NCBI GenBank assembly: GCA_021648365.1
Contig: JAKISY010000026.1
Location: 1-48,215, forward strand
Source: Verrucomicrobiales bacterium
GTDB taxonomy: Bacteria; Verrucomicrobiota; Verrucomicrobiia; Verrucomicrobiales; DEV007
DNA: 48,215 nt
Reading direction: 5' to 3'
Shown here: piece by piece, positions 1 through 7,553 of the stretch
How positions within the stretch are numbered: position 1 is the stretch's first letter
How the letters are laid out: each line of letters opens with the position of its first letter
Position numbers and translations under genes: made by a program
The notes under the pieces: generated by a model
The model's database searches: none
What the model was told of the DNA's origin: nothing
The model's input: only the letters and a program-made list of their open reading frames with translations

Positions 1-2
1 AA

Positions 3-89
3 AAGCCGAGTGCGGTGATCAGTGAAGGAACGGGAGATGCGGGTGGCGGGTTGGATGAGGGGGAAGTGAGTGTCTCCTTAGAGGAGTGA
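3..89 (+). CDS. 3' end of an unidentified gene (partial)
   Basis: One frame stays open from the window edge to TGA at 87-89. It would encode about 28 residues rich in Gly, Glu and Asp, ending in SLEE. It looks like the acidic C-terminus of a protein that starts upstream of the window. The fragment is too short to identify, and a chance open frame is possible. A small hairpin (CTCCT/AGGAG) overlaps the end of the frame. Confidence 0.3.
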   Translation, partial: KPSAVISEGTGDAGGGLDEGEVSVSLEE

Positions 90-122
90 AACACTGACTG
101 GAGAGCTGTAGGCAAAGTTGCT

Positions 123-211
123 GTAGAGTGAGGGTCTCACCCGCTGGGGGTGATCTAGAAGCGAAAGGGGGCCTGGTGAGCCAAGGGAGCGGGTGAGGAC
201 ACCCACGCTAC
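123..211. repeat. Palindromic intergenic repeat (REP/MITE-like)
   Basis: The two ends form an imperfect inverted repeat of about 24 bp. The inner part is perfect: CTCACCCGCT at 136-145 pairs with AGCGGGTGAG at 188-197. The outer part pairs GTAGAGTG with CACGCTAC, with one mismatch. A further perfect 7-bp pair, ACGCTAC (205-211) with GTAGCGT (244-250), extends the fold. No coding frame spans it. It is most like a small palindromic repeat unit; a structured RNA is the alternative. Confidence 0.45.
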
Positions 212-305
212 TTTCAAGAGCCGAATCTATTAACCCTTTTAATGTAGCGTTGGGGGGGCTTGGCTAGCATACTAGGTCGCGATTGGCGCGGTTGTTGTCA
301 TCGGA

Positions 306-602
306 CTACGCTTTTTTTGAGGCGAGGGCTTTTGCCTGATTGCAGATGTCACGAGGGGTCATGCAGGAATCGATGACGGCGATGGTGGTTGGAGCCTGAT
401 TTTAGCACAAAAGTTCGCGAGTGTAATGGGTCGAGGATTTTGTTGTAACTACGTTGGGTGAATCCTCCGCTGAGAATGGCTGGCAGTACGGTGGGAGTGA
501 TGTCGATGCTGTGCGCGCCAGCAGAGAACTCGGCTTGGGCTAGGCTGGTGAGGTGGTGAACAATAAATGCGGTGTGAATAGCAAAGTGTGATTGGCGAGC
601 AT
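306..602 (-). pseudogene. Remnant of a neutral/alkaline ceramidase-like gene (N-terminus only)
   Basis: Reading the minus strand in three successive frames recovers the start of a secreted ceramidase-like protein. ATG at 602 opens a hydrophobic, signal-peptide-like stretch. A frameshift near 545 leads into FSAGAHSIDITP, then GGFTQR and DPLHSRTFVL. A second frameshift near 385-390 leads into IAVIDSCMTPRDICNQAK. The remnant ends at a stop at 306-308. The IDITP, DPLH.R..VL and DSCM.PR motifs are typical of the N-terminal domain of neutral ceramidase-like proteins common in Verrucomicrobia and Planctomycetes. Two frameshifts and loss of several hundred residues mean it is dead. The family call rests on motif memory only. 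Confidence 0.6.
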
Positions 603-750
603 GAGGGGTAAAGGGTTAGTGTGTCGTATTATTTTATGAAATGAACTGCCAATCTTGGATTTTACTGATGTAGGTGATTTCTGGAATGGCATTAGTTAGA
701 AGGTAACTTATATGTAGGGAATTTATCCTTATCTGAAAAACAGCAATAAT

Positions 751-3237
751 ATGAATATACTAAAAATCATCGACCAACGGAAGAACTGGTGGAAAATATT
801 TGTCATCATATTTGCGGTCAGTATTTGCGTCGTCGGATACATCGGTTACAAGACGTATGAATACGCACCTCCTAGATCTAATTTTGTGGATGCTGAGGGG
901 AAGGTGATTTTTTCTGCTGAAGAGATCCAAGAAGGGCAGAAGGTGTTTCTAAGTCGCGGCCTGATGGACTACGGAAGTTATCTTGGTGATGGAGGTATGC
1001 GCGGACCCGACTACACCGGAGAGGCGCTCAATAACACTGCCAAGTGGATGAATGAGTTCTACGCAAAAGAGTGGGTGGAAAGAGAGCCGGATGCGGAAAT
1101 AAGAGAGACCATCGTTCGTGCGCTGGTGCAGAAGGAGATCAAGAAGAATACCTATGTGGCGGATTATTATAGCGCTAAGGGCAAAGAGCAAAGCAAGTTT
1201 GAGCCGGGTGCGATCGTGATGAGTCGGGGTCAGGTTTATGCTGCCAATAAAATGGTGACCTATTACACTGAGATGTTCGCCGAGGGTGGCGACTTGGTAG
1301 GAGCTGAGGCATTCAGGCCAGAAAATTATATCACTGATAAGGCAGATATTAAAAATATAACGGCATTCTTTTACTGGGGAGGGTGGTTGTGTGGTGCTGC
1401 TCGACCAGGTTATGATTACAGTTATACGCAGAATTGGCCTTATGATCCGCTGGCAGGCAATCTGCCACACGGGGGCTTAGTGTTGTGGAGTATTATCGGT
1501 GTGATTGTAGTGATCGCATTCATAGGCACCATTTTTTACTACTATGGAAAATTGGATCCTGATGCCGAGTATGCGCAGGAGAAGGGTAAGATGCCGCCTT
1601 TGGCAACCAGTGAATTCCTTGATAAATTCAAGCCAACGCCAACCCAAGTGGCGACTTACAAGTATTTTGCCGTGGCGTGTATTTTATTTGGTATTCAAGT
1701 GCTGGCAGGTCTGCTGACGGTGATGGATTTTGTGCATATTTTTGATAAAATGGGTTTGCAGATCAACCACCTTTTTCCAGTCACAGTGACCCGCGCGTGG
1801 CACGAACAGATATCCGTGCTGTGGATTGCGGTTTGCTGGTTTGCTGCTACCATCTGGGTTTTGCCGTTGATCTGCCGTCCTGAACCTTCAGGTCAGCTGA
1901 AATGGGTGAATGCTTTGTTCTGGGTATTGTTAGTTGTGGGTGTCGGCGGAGCGATTGGCATTCCACTGGGGATCGGAGGAGTTTTTGAGGGAGAGATGAA
2001 CCGGTGGTTTGGACTGCAAGGTTGGGAGTTCATGACCATTGGACGCTTTTATCAATACCTGCTTTTTGTGTCATTCTCCATGTGGCTGGTGATTATCATG
2101 CGCGGTCTGTGGCCAGCTTTGAAACAAAAACAGACTTGGTCGCTGCCCAACTGGATGGTTTACGCCATCGCGGGCATGATTTTTATGTTCACCGCTTCAT
2201 TTGTGGCATCACCAGATACCAGCTTCGTGATTGCTGACTTCTGGCGTTGGTGCACGATTCACATGTGGGTGGAGGCATTCTTTGAAGTGTTTACCACGAT
2301 CATCGTGGCTTACTTCATGTATTTGATGGGATTTGTCAGTCACCGCATGGCAGCTCGGGTGGTGTACATGGCTTGTTTGTTATTCCTCGGGTCGGGTTTG
2401 ATCGGCATTGCCCATAATTTCTATTGGAATGCCAAATCAATCGAAACGATCGCTCTGGGGGGTGTGTTATCCAGTCTGCAGGTAGCTCCCTTGGTTTTAT
2501 TAACGGTGACAGCTTGGCGGTTTAGAAACATGCCAGAGAGCACTTTGGCTCAGCTGAAAAAAGAAAAGGGAGTAGAGGCTACCTTCGGTTTAGGAACTGC
2601 GTTTCTATTTCTAGTTGGAGTGAACTTTTGGAATTTCTTTGGAGCTGGAGTTCTTGGGTTTTCAGTGAACCTGCCGATTGTAAACTATTATCAGCATGGT
2701 AGTTACCTAACCGTAAATCATGCCCATGCTGCCTTGTTCGGCGTTTATGGGAATCTGGGAATTGCTGCGATGTTGTTCTGCGCTAGATGGAATGTGATAC
2801 CTTCACGGTGGAATGATAAATTGCTGCGCAGGTCATTTTGGTCTTTGAACCTAGGGCTGTCACTGATGGTTCTGATGGATCTATTCCCAGTTGGTGTTCA
2901 TCAGTTGATCGCCATCATGGATAAAGGTTATGCGTATGGTCGATCACAGGTCTTCCTCGATGGAGATACTTTTCAGTTTTTCACTTGGATGCGTAGTATT
3001 GGGGTGATCGTATTCATCGTCGGTGGTGTTCTTCCATTGCTTTGGTTTATGGTTAGTCGCTGGTTTAGTCTAAGAGTCGTGCAAACGCCGAAAGAGCAGT
3101 TTGTGGTGCCGAAATCAGTATTGGCTTTGGCTGGGGATGTGGATCCTTTTGCGGGGACGAGTGATCTTCTGGAGGTGGCGTCGGGTGATTCGGAGGAGGA
3201 GGAGGAGGAAGACGAAGACGAAGACGAGGAGGAGTAA
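751..3237 (+). CDS. nod: Putative nitric oxide dismutase (Nod), qNor-family membrane protein
   Basis: This 828-residue member of the heme-copper oxidase superfamily has the layout of single-subunit quinol NO reductase. There is an N-terminal membrane anchor (about 13-32), an extracytoplasmic cytochrome-c-like domain without CxxCH (about 35-235), then a 12-13-helix heme domain. Candidate ligands are His351 and His659 (heme b), His657 (heme b3), and His504 and His555 (FeB). Three features depart from qNor. The HH pair is His555-Asn556, the conserved Glu in SALE is Gln577 (SSLQV), and the quinol motif HYxxE is MDFVH (325-329). Glu508 is kept. These are the changes reported for Nod of Methylomirabilis, which is proposed to convert 2 NO to N2 + O2 without a quinol donor. 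The C-terminus is an unusual acidic tail of Glu and Asp. A ferredoxin gene follows 39 bp downstream. The qNor-family call is near certain; dismutase activity is inferred from the residues. Confidence 0.88.
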   Translation: MNILKIIDQRKNWWKIFVIIFAVSICVVGYIGYKTYEYAPPRSNFVDAEGKVIFSAEEIQEGQKVFLSRGLMDYGSYLGDGGMRGPDYTGEALNNTAKWMNEFYAKEWVEREPDAEIRETIVRALVQKEIKKNTYVADYYSAKGKEQSKFEPGAIVMSRGQVYAANKMVTYYTEMFAEGGDLVGAEAFRPENYITDKADIKNITAFFYWGGWLCGAARPGYDYSYTQNWPYDPLAGNLPHGGLVLWSIIGVIVVIAFIGTIFYYYGKLDPDAEYAQEKGKMPPLATSEFLDKFKPTPTQVATYKYFAVACILFGIQVLAGLLTVMDFVHIFDKMGLQINHLFPVTVTRAWHEQISVLWIAVCWFAATIWVLPLICRPEPSGQLKWVNALFWVLLVVGVGGAIGIPLGIGGVFEGEMNRWFGLQGWEFMTIGRFYQYLLFVSFSMWLVIIMRGLWPALKQKQTWSLPNWMVYAIAGMIFMFTASFVASPDTSFVIADFWRWCTIHMWVEAFFEVFTTIIVAYFMYLMGFVSHRMAARVVYMACLLFLGSGLIGIAHNFYWNAKSIETIALGGVLSSLQVAPLVLLTVTAWRFRNMPESTLAQLKKEKGVEATFGLGTAFLFLVGVNFWNFFGAGVLGFSVNLPIVNYYQHGSYLTVNHAHAALFGVYGNLGIAAMLFCARWNVIPSRWNDKLLRRSFWSLNLGLSLMVLMDLFPVGVHQLIAIMDKGYAYGRSQVFLDGDTFQFFTWMRSIGVIVFIVGGVLPLLWFMVSRWFSLRVVQTPKEQFVVPKSVLALAGDVDPFAGTSDLLEVASGDSEEEEEEDEDEDEEE

Positions 3238-3276
3238 AAGATTAGCGAGAGAATCGGCAAGCGAATAGATAGGAGT

Positions 3277-3648
3277 ATGGCAGAGAAACAGAATTACAAA
3301 TGGGTTCCGGTGATCACGGATTATTGTATTGGTTGTGGCAAGTGTGTGGATGCCTGCCCACACCAATGCATCAAGCCTATTTGGGATTTTGCGACTTTGG
3401 TAACACCTGAAACTTGCACCAGTGGTGGTGCTTGCGGGGAAGTGGGTGATTGTATTCCTGTTTGTGAAGATGATGCTATCCACATGGGCTGGGAGAAGGT
3501 GGAGGGGGGCGCAGAGACAGGAAAGTGGACGGATCACCCGCCGAAACCTGTGCGCAAAGGGTTGTGGGCGGTCATCAAGGGGCTGTTTGGTGAGAGCTCG
3601 ATGCTGCCTGAATATAAGTCTACTACAGAGGGAAGAGAAGAGCAGTAG
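3277..3648 (+). CDS. Small 2x[4Fe-4S] ferredoxin-type protein
   Basis: This 123-residue soluble protein has one classic cluster motif, Cys17-x2-Cys20-x2-Cys23-x3-Cys27-Pro. A second, stretched motif is Cys47-x5-Cys53-x5-Cys59-x3-Cys63. Cys31 is extra. The second spacing differs from the usual CxxCxxCxxxC, so the second cluster may be modified or sit in a loop. The C-terminal 55 residues are charged and have no recognised domain. It lies 39 bp after the nod stop on the same strand, so co-transcription is likely. An electron-carrier role next to a Nod-like enzyme is inferred from position alone, since dismutation needs no net electrons. Confidence 0.85.
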   Translation: MAEKQNYKWVPVITDYCIGCGKCVDACPHQCIKPIWDFATLVTPETCTSGGACGEVGDCIPVCEDDAIHMGWEKVEGGAETGKWTDHPPKPVRKGLWAVIKGLFGESSMLPEYKSTTEGREEQ

Positions 3649-3927
3649 CGAAGAAGGAGGGGGTTTATTGCGTAGTTTTTAATACTCGCATCACTGCGGG
3701 GAACTTCATTTTCCGAGGCATATTGTTTTTCAAAGGAAGAAGAAAGCCAGTAAGCAAATCCTGTGTGAGTATGGCTAGGATTACGGTGTTGGGGAGCTTA
3801 ATTCGGCGAAGGGTGCTCAAGTAGGCTGGAGGAAAGCGGTGTCGAGCCACGCACACTGCAAAACTAGGTGGAGCTTTGTGGTGCTGCGGCTTGACCTGCT
3901 ATTTTGGGGTGAGCTTTGGGGTAAGCT

Positions 3928-4186
3928 CCAATGGCACTTAGTTAAGCTACTGTATCGTCTTTCACACTACTCGATAAAAAACATTTCAACCACTGATCGG
4001 CACTGATAAACACTGATGTGTGATGTTTTTACGACTCAATCTTTCTTTTATTATCAGTGCAAATCAGTGCCGATCAGTGGTTTAACTCTTCAATTCCAAA
4101 ACATGTCGCGCACTGTGATTTTGCATGTGAGACAGGAATCGGTTTACTAAAAAACACGAGAAGAGCCCTTAACTAAGTGCCATTGG
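3928..4186. mobile_element. MITE-like non-autonomous element, 259 bp
   Basis: The element is bounded by perfect 19-bp terminal inverted repeats: CCAATGGCACTTAGTTAAG at 3928-3946 and its reverse complement at 4168-4186. It is flanked on both sides by the 8-bp direct repeat GGTAAGCT (3920-3927 and 4187-4194), which reads as a target-site duplication. It encodes no transposase, so it would need one supplied in trans. An 8-bp duplication suits several DDE families, and I cannot name the parent IS. It accounts for most of the gene-free stretch 3649-4228, where I see nothing else. Confidence 0.85.
3988..4082. repeat. Long internal inverted repeat inside the MITE
   Basis: AACCACTGATCGGCACTGAT (3988-4007) is perfectly complementary to 4063-4082. 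After a 3-base mismatch, a further 7 bp (CACTGAT) also pair, leaving a loop of about 35 bases. The 20-bp stem could form a stable hairpin in DNA or RNA. It might also act as a bidirectional terminator between the ferredoxin gene and ric, which converge on this region. Confidence 0.8.
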
Positions 4187-4228
4187 GGTAAGCTCTCAAT
4201 CTCAAGTTTTTTTGCTTATCGGCATCGA

Positions 4229-4909
4229 CTATACTGCTGCCACTTTCAGGGCGCGCGGGAATAGGATGTTGTTTTCTAGATGGATGTGGTGTTGGAGGTC
4301 TTGCTCTAGGGCGGCGAGTCCGTGCCACAGTGCTTGCCATGTGTTGCAGGCTCCGTCGGGCACGGTGTAGTTGTTGGTTAATTCACGTATGTGTTGCAGT
4401 GCGGCACTTGCGGAGTCGTGTTCTTGCTGCATGACTTTGATGGGGCATTCGATGGTGATGCTTTCGCCTTGGCGGATCAACGGAAATAGGATCTGCTCTT
4501 CTTTCATCATGTGTTGTTCAAGTTCTAGTCTGAGGTCACTGACCACTTGAGCTAGTTGGGGCAGGACGAGGGGCATTTTTTCCCCGTGCACCTGCTCCAC
4601 CCTGCGTGCCATGGTCTCTAGTCGAGGAAGCTCTTCGCGTAAGGATTCGTGGTAGGTGGTAAGAATGTGGTCGATCAATTCATTGAGTGGAGTTTGGTCC
4701 CAGCGTTTTTCCGAGTCGATCGTTTTTTCTAGCTCGGTGTGGATTTCTGCGATGATGGTATCGACATCGAGGTCACGTTTTTGACAGGCTTCGGCTAAGG
4801 ATTTTCCGCCTTCGCAGCAGTAGCCGATCTGATGTCGAGCTAAGACTCTGGTGGCTAATGGGTATTGGGTGGCTATTTCAGCGACGGGTGTTTGTTTTTC
4901 TATGTTCAT
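4229..4909 (-). CDS. ric: Iron-sulfur cluster repair di-iron protein (Ric/ScdA/YtfE family)
   Basis: The 226-residue protein has the two-part Ric layout. Residues 1-60 form the ScdA_N (DUF542) domain with the hallmark HQIGYCCEGGKSL. Residues about 75-225 form a hemerythrin-like bundle with the expected His and Glu ligands (DH...YH, EQHMMKEE, QEHDS, HHIHLENN). Family members repair Fe-S clusters damaged by NO or peroxide and can reduce NO at the di-iron site. The gene starts 19 bp after the TetR gene on the same strand, so the two form an operon. Its position beside a Nod-like gene supports a role in protection from NO. The length is normal. Confidence 0.93.
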   Translation of the reverse strand: MNIEKQTPVAEIATQYPLATRVLARHQIGYCCEGGKSLAEACQKRDLDVDTIIAEIHTELEKTIDSEKRWDQTPLNELIDHILTTYHESLREELPRLETMARRVEQVHGEKMPLVLPQLAQVVSDLRLELEQHMMKEEQILFPLIRQGESITIECPIKVMQQEHDSASAALQHIRELTNNYTVPDGACNTWQALWHGLAALEQDLQHHIHLENNILFPRALKVAAV

Positions 4910-4928
4910 GTTATTGTGGTTTGGTATT

Positions 4929-5528
4929 CTAGATTCCTATAATTTTAGTTAGTTCTCGCAAAATCATAGCAGGTTTTGGTTGAGGGGTACGGCTCGATTG
5001 ATGCGAGGGGCCGGACATTCCGATCAAGCTTTGTATCGTGCCAGTGACGATGATCAGGAGGGTTTCGGGCGAGATGTCAGTGCGAACAGAGCCTTCGCTT
5101 GCGCCATCGCTCAAAGCATTTAGTAGGTAGCTGCGTGATCGTCGGATCATTTTATCTAGCTGCAATAAGGCTTCGTCGGGTAATAAGTGGCAGGCTTCTG
5201 TGGATCGGAGTATCCATGCCAAACCTGGTTCTGAGCGGATCAGTTCGATGCGCTTGCTCGCTAATTGGCTTAATCTTTGTATGCCTGGTAGTGAGGGGTC
5301 TGGGAAAGTAGCTTCTATTTTGATCAATGCTTGCTGGACGGCTTCCGATAGGACGTCGTCTAAGCTAGCAAAATGACGGAAGAGTGCGCCTGAAGTTAGC
5401 CCTACTTCTCGGGCTAAGGTGGCGGTGGTGAAGGCTTTGCTGCCTTGTTGTGCCAATAGCAATAAGGCAGCATTGGCGATTTCTACGCGACGTACTGCTG
5501 TGGGTTTGCGCTGTTGGCTGAGTTCCAT
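4929..5528 (-). CDS. TetR/AcrR-family transcriptional regulator
   Basis: The 199-residue protein has an N-terminal TetR helix-turn-helix (about 12-60) with the usual pattern of LARE, GLTSGALFRHFASLDDVLSEA. An all-helical ligand-binding domain fills the rest. It is the first gene of a two-gene operon with ric. A perfect 16-bp palindrome lies just upstream of its start (5535-5550), which fits autorepression. The ligand is unknown. Control of ric suggests it responds to NO, an iron-sulfur signal or another stress molecule, but this is inference. Confidence 0.9.
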   Translation of the reverse strand: MELSQQRKPTAVRRVEIANAALLLLAQQGSKAFTTATLAREVGLTSGALFRHFASLDDVLSEAVQQALIKIEATFPDPSLPGIQRLSQLASKRIELIRSEPGLAWILRSTEACHLLPDEALLQLDKMIRRSRSYLLNALSDGASEGSVRTDISPETLLIIVTGTIQSLIGMSGPSHQSSRTPQPKPAMILRELTKIIGI

Positions 5529-5534
5529 GCGTGT

Positions 5535-5550
5535 AAGTAAGCGCTTACTT
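5535..5550. promoter_or_regulatory. Palindromic operator for the TetR-ric operon
   Basis: AAGTAAGCGCTTACTT is a perfect 16-bp palindrome 7 bp upstream of the TetR start codon. Its size and position are typical of a TetR-family operator overlapping the promoter or leader of its own gene. No second copy was noticed near nod or the ferredoxin gene. Confidence 0.7.
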
Positions 5551-5607
5551 GCTAGATGTAAAGAGGCGATTGAATGGTGATGTGGTTTCTAGAGAAAGGG
5601 AATCCTG

Positions 5608-6939
5608 CTATCTCGGGGTTCGTCGAAATTTATGAAACAGGGGGTGCCACCAGGGAGTTTTTTGTTCATCGAGGTAGGCTTTGAGAGCCAGTGAAAATTG
5701 TTTGGGGCTTGGGTAGCGTTGTTCAATCGAGTGGGCGAGGGCTTTCATGCAGATGCGCATCAGTTTGCGTGGGGTGTGTGGCGGAAGGTTTTTGGTGGGG
5801 GCAATGGGTTGTTTTTCCACCTGTTGAATCCAGTTGGCGGGTGGACTTGTTTGTTGCCAATTTCGAGGGGGCTGATTGCTAAGAATTTGGTAAAGGGTGG
5901 AGCCTAGTGCAAATACGTCGCTTTGGGCAAGGGCGGTGCCGTTGCTTTGTTCGGGCGCCATGTATTCGGGGGTGCCTGCTATGATAGCTGCCGGTTTGGG
6001 ATTTGAGGTTTCTTTTGTTTTACGGATAGCCATGCCCCAGTCGATGATGGTGGCTTGCCCGCTTTCGCGCAGGATGATGTTGCCGGGCTTGATGTCGCGG
6101 TGGAGAATGCCCTGTTGATGGGCGTGCTGCAGGGCATCACTCACTTCGATCATGCTCTGTGTGAGTCGATTGAGGCTTTGGCGCTGATCGGCTTTGCTGA
6201 AGGGAATGGCGGGGTTGTGGTGACGGTCGATTTCGCGAGCTAGTGAGTTGCCTACAATATAGGGCATGCCATAGATGGCGGGGGCTGCTAGCTTATCTTG
6301 TGGCAGTTCTTTGAGGGTGATGATGTTGGCATGGTGCAGGGATCGGGTGATTTGTGTTTCTTGCTGGAGCTCTTTGAGGCTAGTGGAGTTGGCGGCTTCT
6401 TTGACGGCGATGGTGGTTTGTGCGCGGTGATCGTAAGCTCGCCAGACGGTTCCCATAGCGCCTCGACCGATGACTTGTAGCTTGACGTATTGGCCGTGAT
6501 CTAAAAGACGGGATTTCAAAGTGGCCTGGATGTCTTTGCGATCGGGGAAACGCTGTAGGTATTCTTCGAGTCGTGGATGGTCTCCATGTTCCGTTTGGTA
6601 GCGTGCGAGGAATTCGTCTTCGACTAAGCTTGCGGGAACGCCGTGAGGTGCTTGCAGTTCGCTGTATGAGCTTCGGTAAATTTCGAGATAGCTCTCTAGT
6701 TTTTCTCCTGCGTGCGTTTGCCAAGTGAGGTTAAGATGTTCGGCGATCAGATCTTGCAGGGCTAGGCTACGTTGTTCTTGCGGCAGTCGTTCAAGAAAGC
6801 TTTCTAATTGCTCGATGGCAAGATTGGCATTTTGGTTGAATGATTCGCGTAATCTCAATAAGCTGAAAATCCACGCTTCGTAGCGATCAACTTCTCGCTC
6901 TTGCTTGTTTTGAAAATCGGCGACGATGGAGACGAGCAT
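5608..6939 (-). CDS. Soluble Hanks-type serine/threonine protein kinase
   Basis: This is a 443-residue protein. Residues 1-145 are helical and unassigned. The kinase domain runs from about 152 to 430 with the glycine loop GRGAMGTVW (158-166), the ATP-binding Lys180 in AVK, the catalytic loop His280-Arg-Asp282-IKPGN, and Asp300-Trp-Gly in place of DFG. An activation segment ends in GTPEYMAPEQ, and DVFALGSTLY follows. No transmembrane segment or sensor domain is visible, so it should be cytoplasmic. Its start lies 3 bp after the stop of the sigma-like gene, so the two are probably translated together. DWG instead of DFG occurs in other active bacterial kinases. Confidence 0.93.
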   Translation of the reverse strand: MLVSIVADFQNKQEREVDRYEAWIFSLLRLRESFNQNANLAIEQLESFLERLPQEQRSLALQDLIAEHLNLTWQTHAGEKLESYLEIYRSSYSELQAPHGVPASLVEDEFLARYQTEHGDHPRLEEYLQRFPDRKDIQATLKSRLLDHGQYVKLQVIGRGAMGTVWRAYDHRAQTTIAVKEAANSTSLKELQQETQITRSLHHANIITLKELPQDKLAAPAIYGMPYIVGNSLAREIDRHHNPAIPFSKADQRQSLNRLTQSMIEVSDALQHAHQQGILHRDIKPGNIILRESGQATIIDWGMAIRKTKETSNPKPAAIIAGTPEYMAPEQSNGTALAQSDVFALGSTLYQILSNQPPRNWQQTSPPANWIQQVEKQPIAPTKNLPPHTPRKLMRICMKALAHSIEQRYPSPKQFSLALKAYLDEQKTPWWHPLFHKFRRTPR

Positions 6940-6942
6940 GAT

Positions 6943-7416
6943 TTAAGATGGGTTGAGGGAGTGTGCGAACCAAGTGTTATGCATTTCATGGGTGATGCTC
7001 TGTAGGCAGCGCAATCCGATATCGAGACGTTCGGATATGTCGCGAGGGGCATGGCCTTCGATCAGTAAAGCGAGGACTTCGAGTGATCGGTGGTCTATTT
7101 CTCTCAAGGTATCCACTAGATGTTTGAGCCACTGGGCGGGGGAGGAGGTGGGGGGGGGTGTGGATGAGTGAATTTTTTCAGAGCATAGCTTGGCACTGAC
7201 TTCAGCTGACAATGCGGATTCGATGAGGGGCCAGTGGCGCCAATCTTGAGCTTCTTGAGTAGATAAGCTGGGGATGAACTCATCCCACGCCGCTTTGGCG
7301 ATGGCTTGGCTGGCGATCTCTCCATGCAGCAGGATGTCCTGATTGCCGCGCATGGGGCTGAGCATGTTGAGCAACAGGATTTTGATTTTTTCGGGTGAGG
7401 GCTGGGCGGTGTTCAC
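6943..7416 (-). CDS. Degenerate ECF sigma-factor-like protein
   Basis: The 157-residue protein ends in a helix-turn-helix-like segment (about 105-150: LREIDHRSLEVLALLIEGHAP, then RDISERLDIG) that resembles sigma region 4. The N-terminal half vaguely resembles region 2 (LLLHGEIASQAIAKAAWDEFI). It is short for an ECF factor and has a low-complexity Ser/Pro linker. Verrucomicrobia and Planctomycetes often pair such proteins with a Ser/Thr kinase. Here the kinase gene follows after 3 bp, suggesting that phosphorylation controls transcription. The sigma call is tentative. Confidence 0.55.
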   Translation of the reverse strand: MNTAQPSPEKIKILLLNMLSPMRGNQDILLHGEIASQAIAKAAWDEFIPSLSTQEAQDWRHWPLIESALSAEVSAKLCSEKIHSSTPPPTSSPAQWLKHLVDTLREIDHRSLEVLALLIEGHAPRDISERLDIGLRCLQSITHEMHNTWFAHSLNPS

Positions 7417-7553
7417 GGAGATGGTTAAAAAGAGGTAGTTTTAGGTGTATAGACAGCTAAGTCTAATTTACCGAAATGAGGGGTGGCGGCAATCATTAAA
7501 CAGGTTTGCATTTAGCTTGGATCAAGGTGGGAGTGGGGGAGTGAACTTTGCTG

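Noticed and set aside
1..300. Known structured RNA (RNase P, tmRNA, SRP or a riboswitch)
   Set aside because: Palindromes are present, but none of the conserved core motifs of those RNAs could be found.
949..1470. Minus-strand 173-residue open frame inside nod
   Set aside because: It is a shadow of the nod reading frame with no motifs, and the plus-strand protein explains the sequence.
751..3237. Annotating the gene as ordinary quinol-dependent NO reductase (norZ)
   Set aside because: Asn556, Gln577 and MDFVH replace residues that qNor needs, so a plain reductase call would hide the main signal.
2973..3537. Minus-strand frames with Ser- or Leu-rich runs at the nod 3' end
   Set aside because: They are the complement of the Glu/Asp tail codons and have no start or family support.
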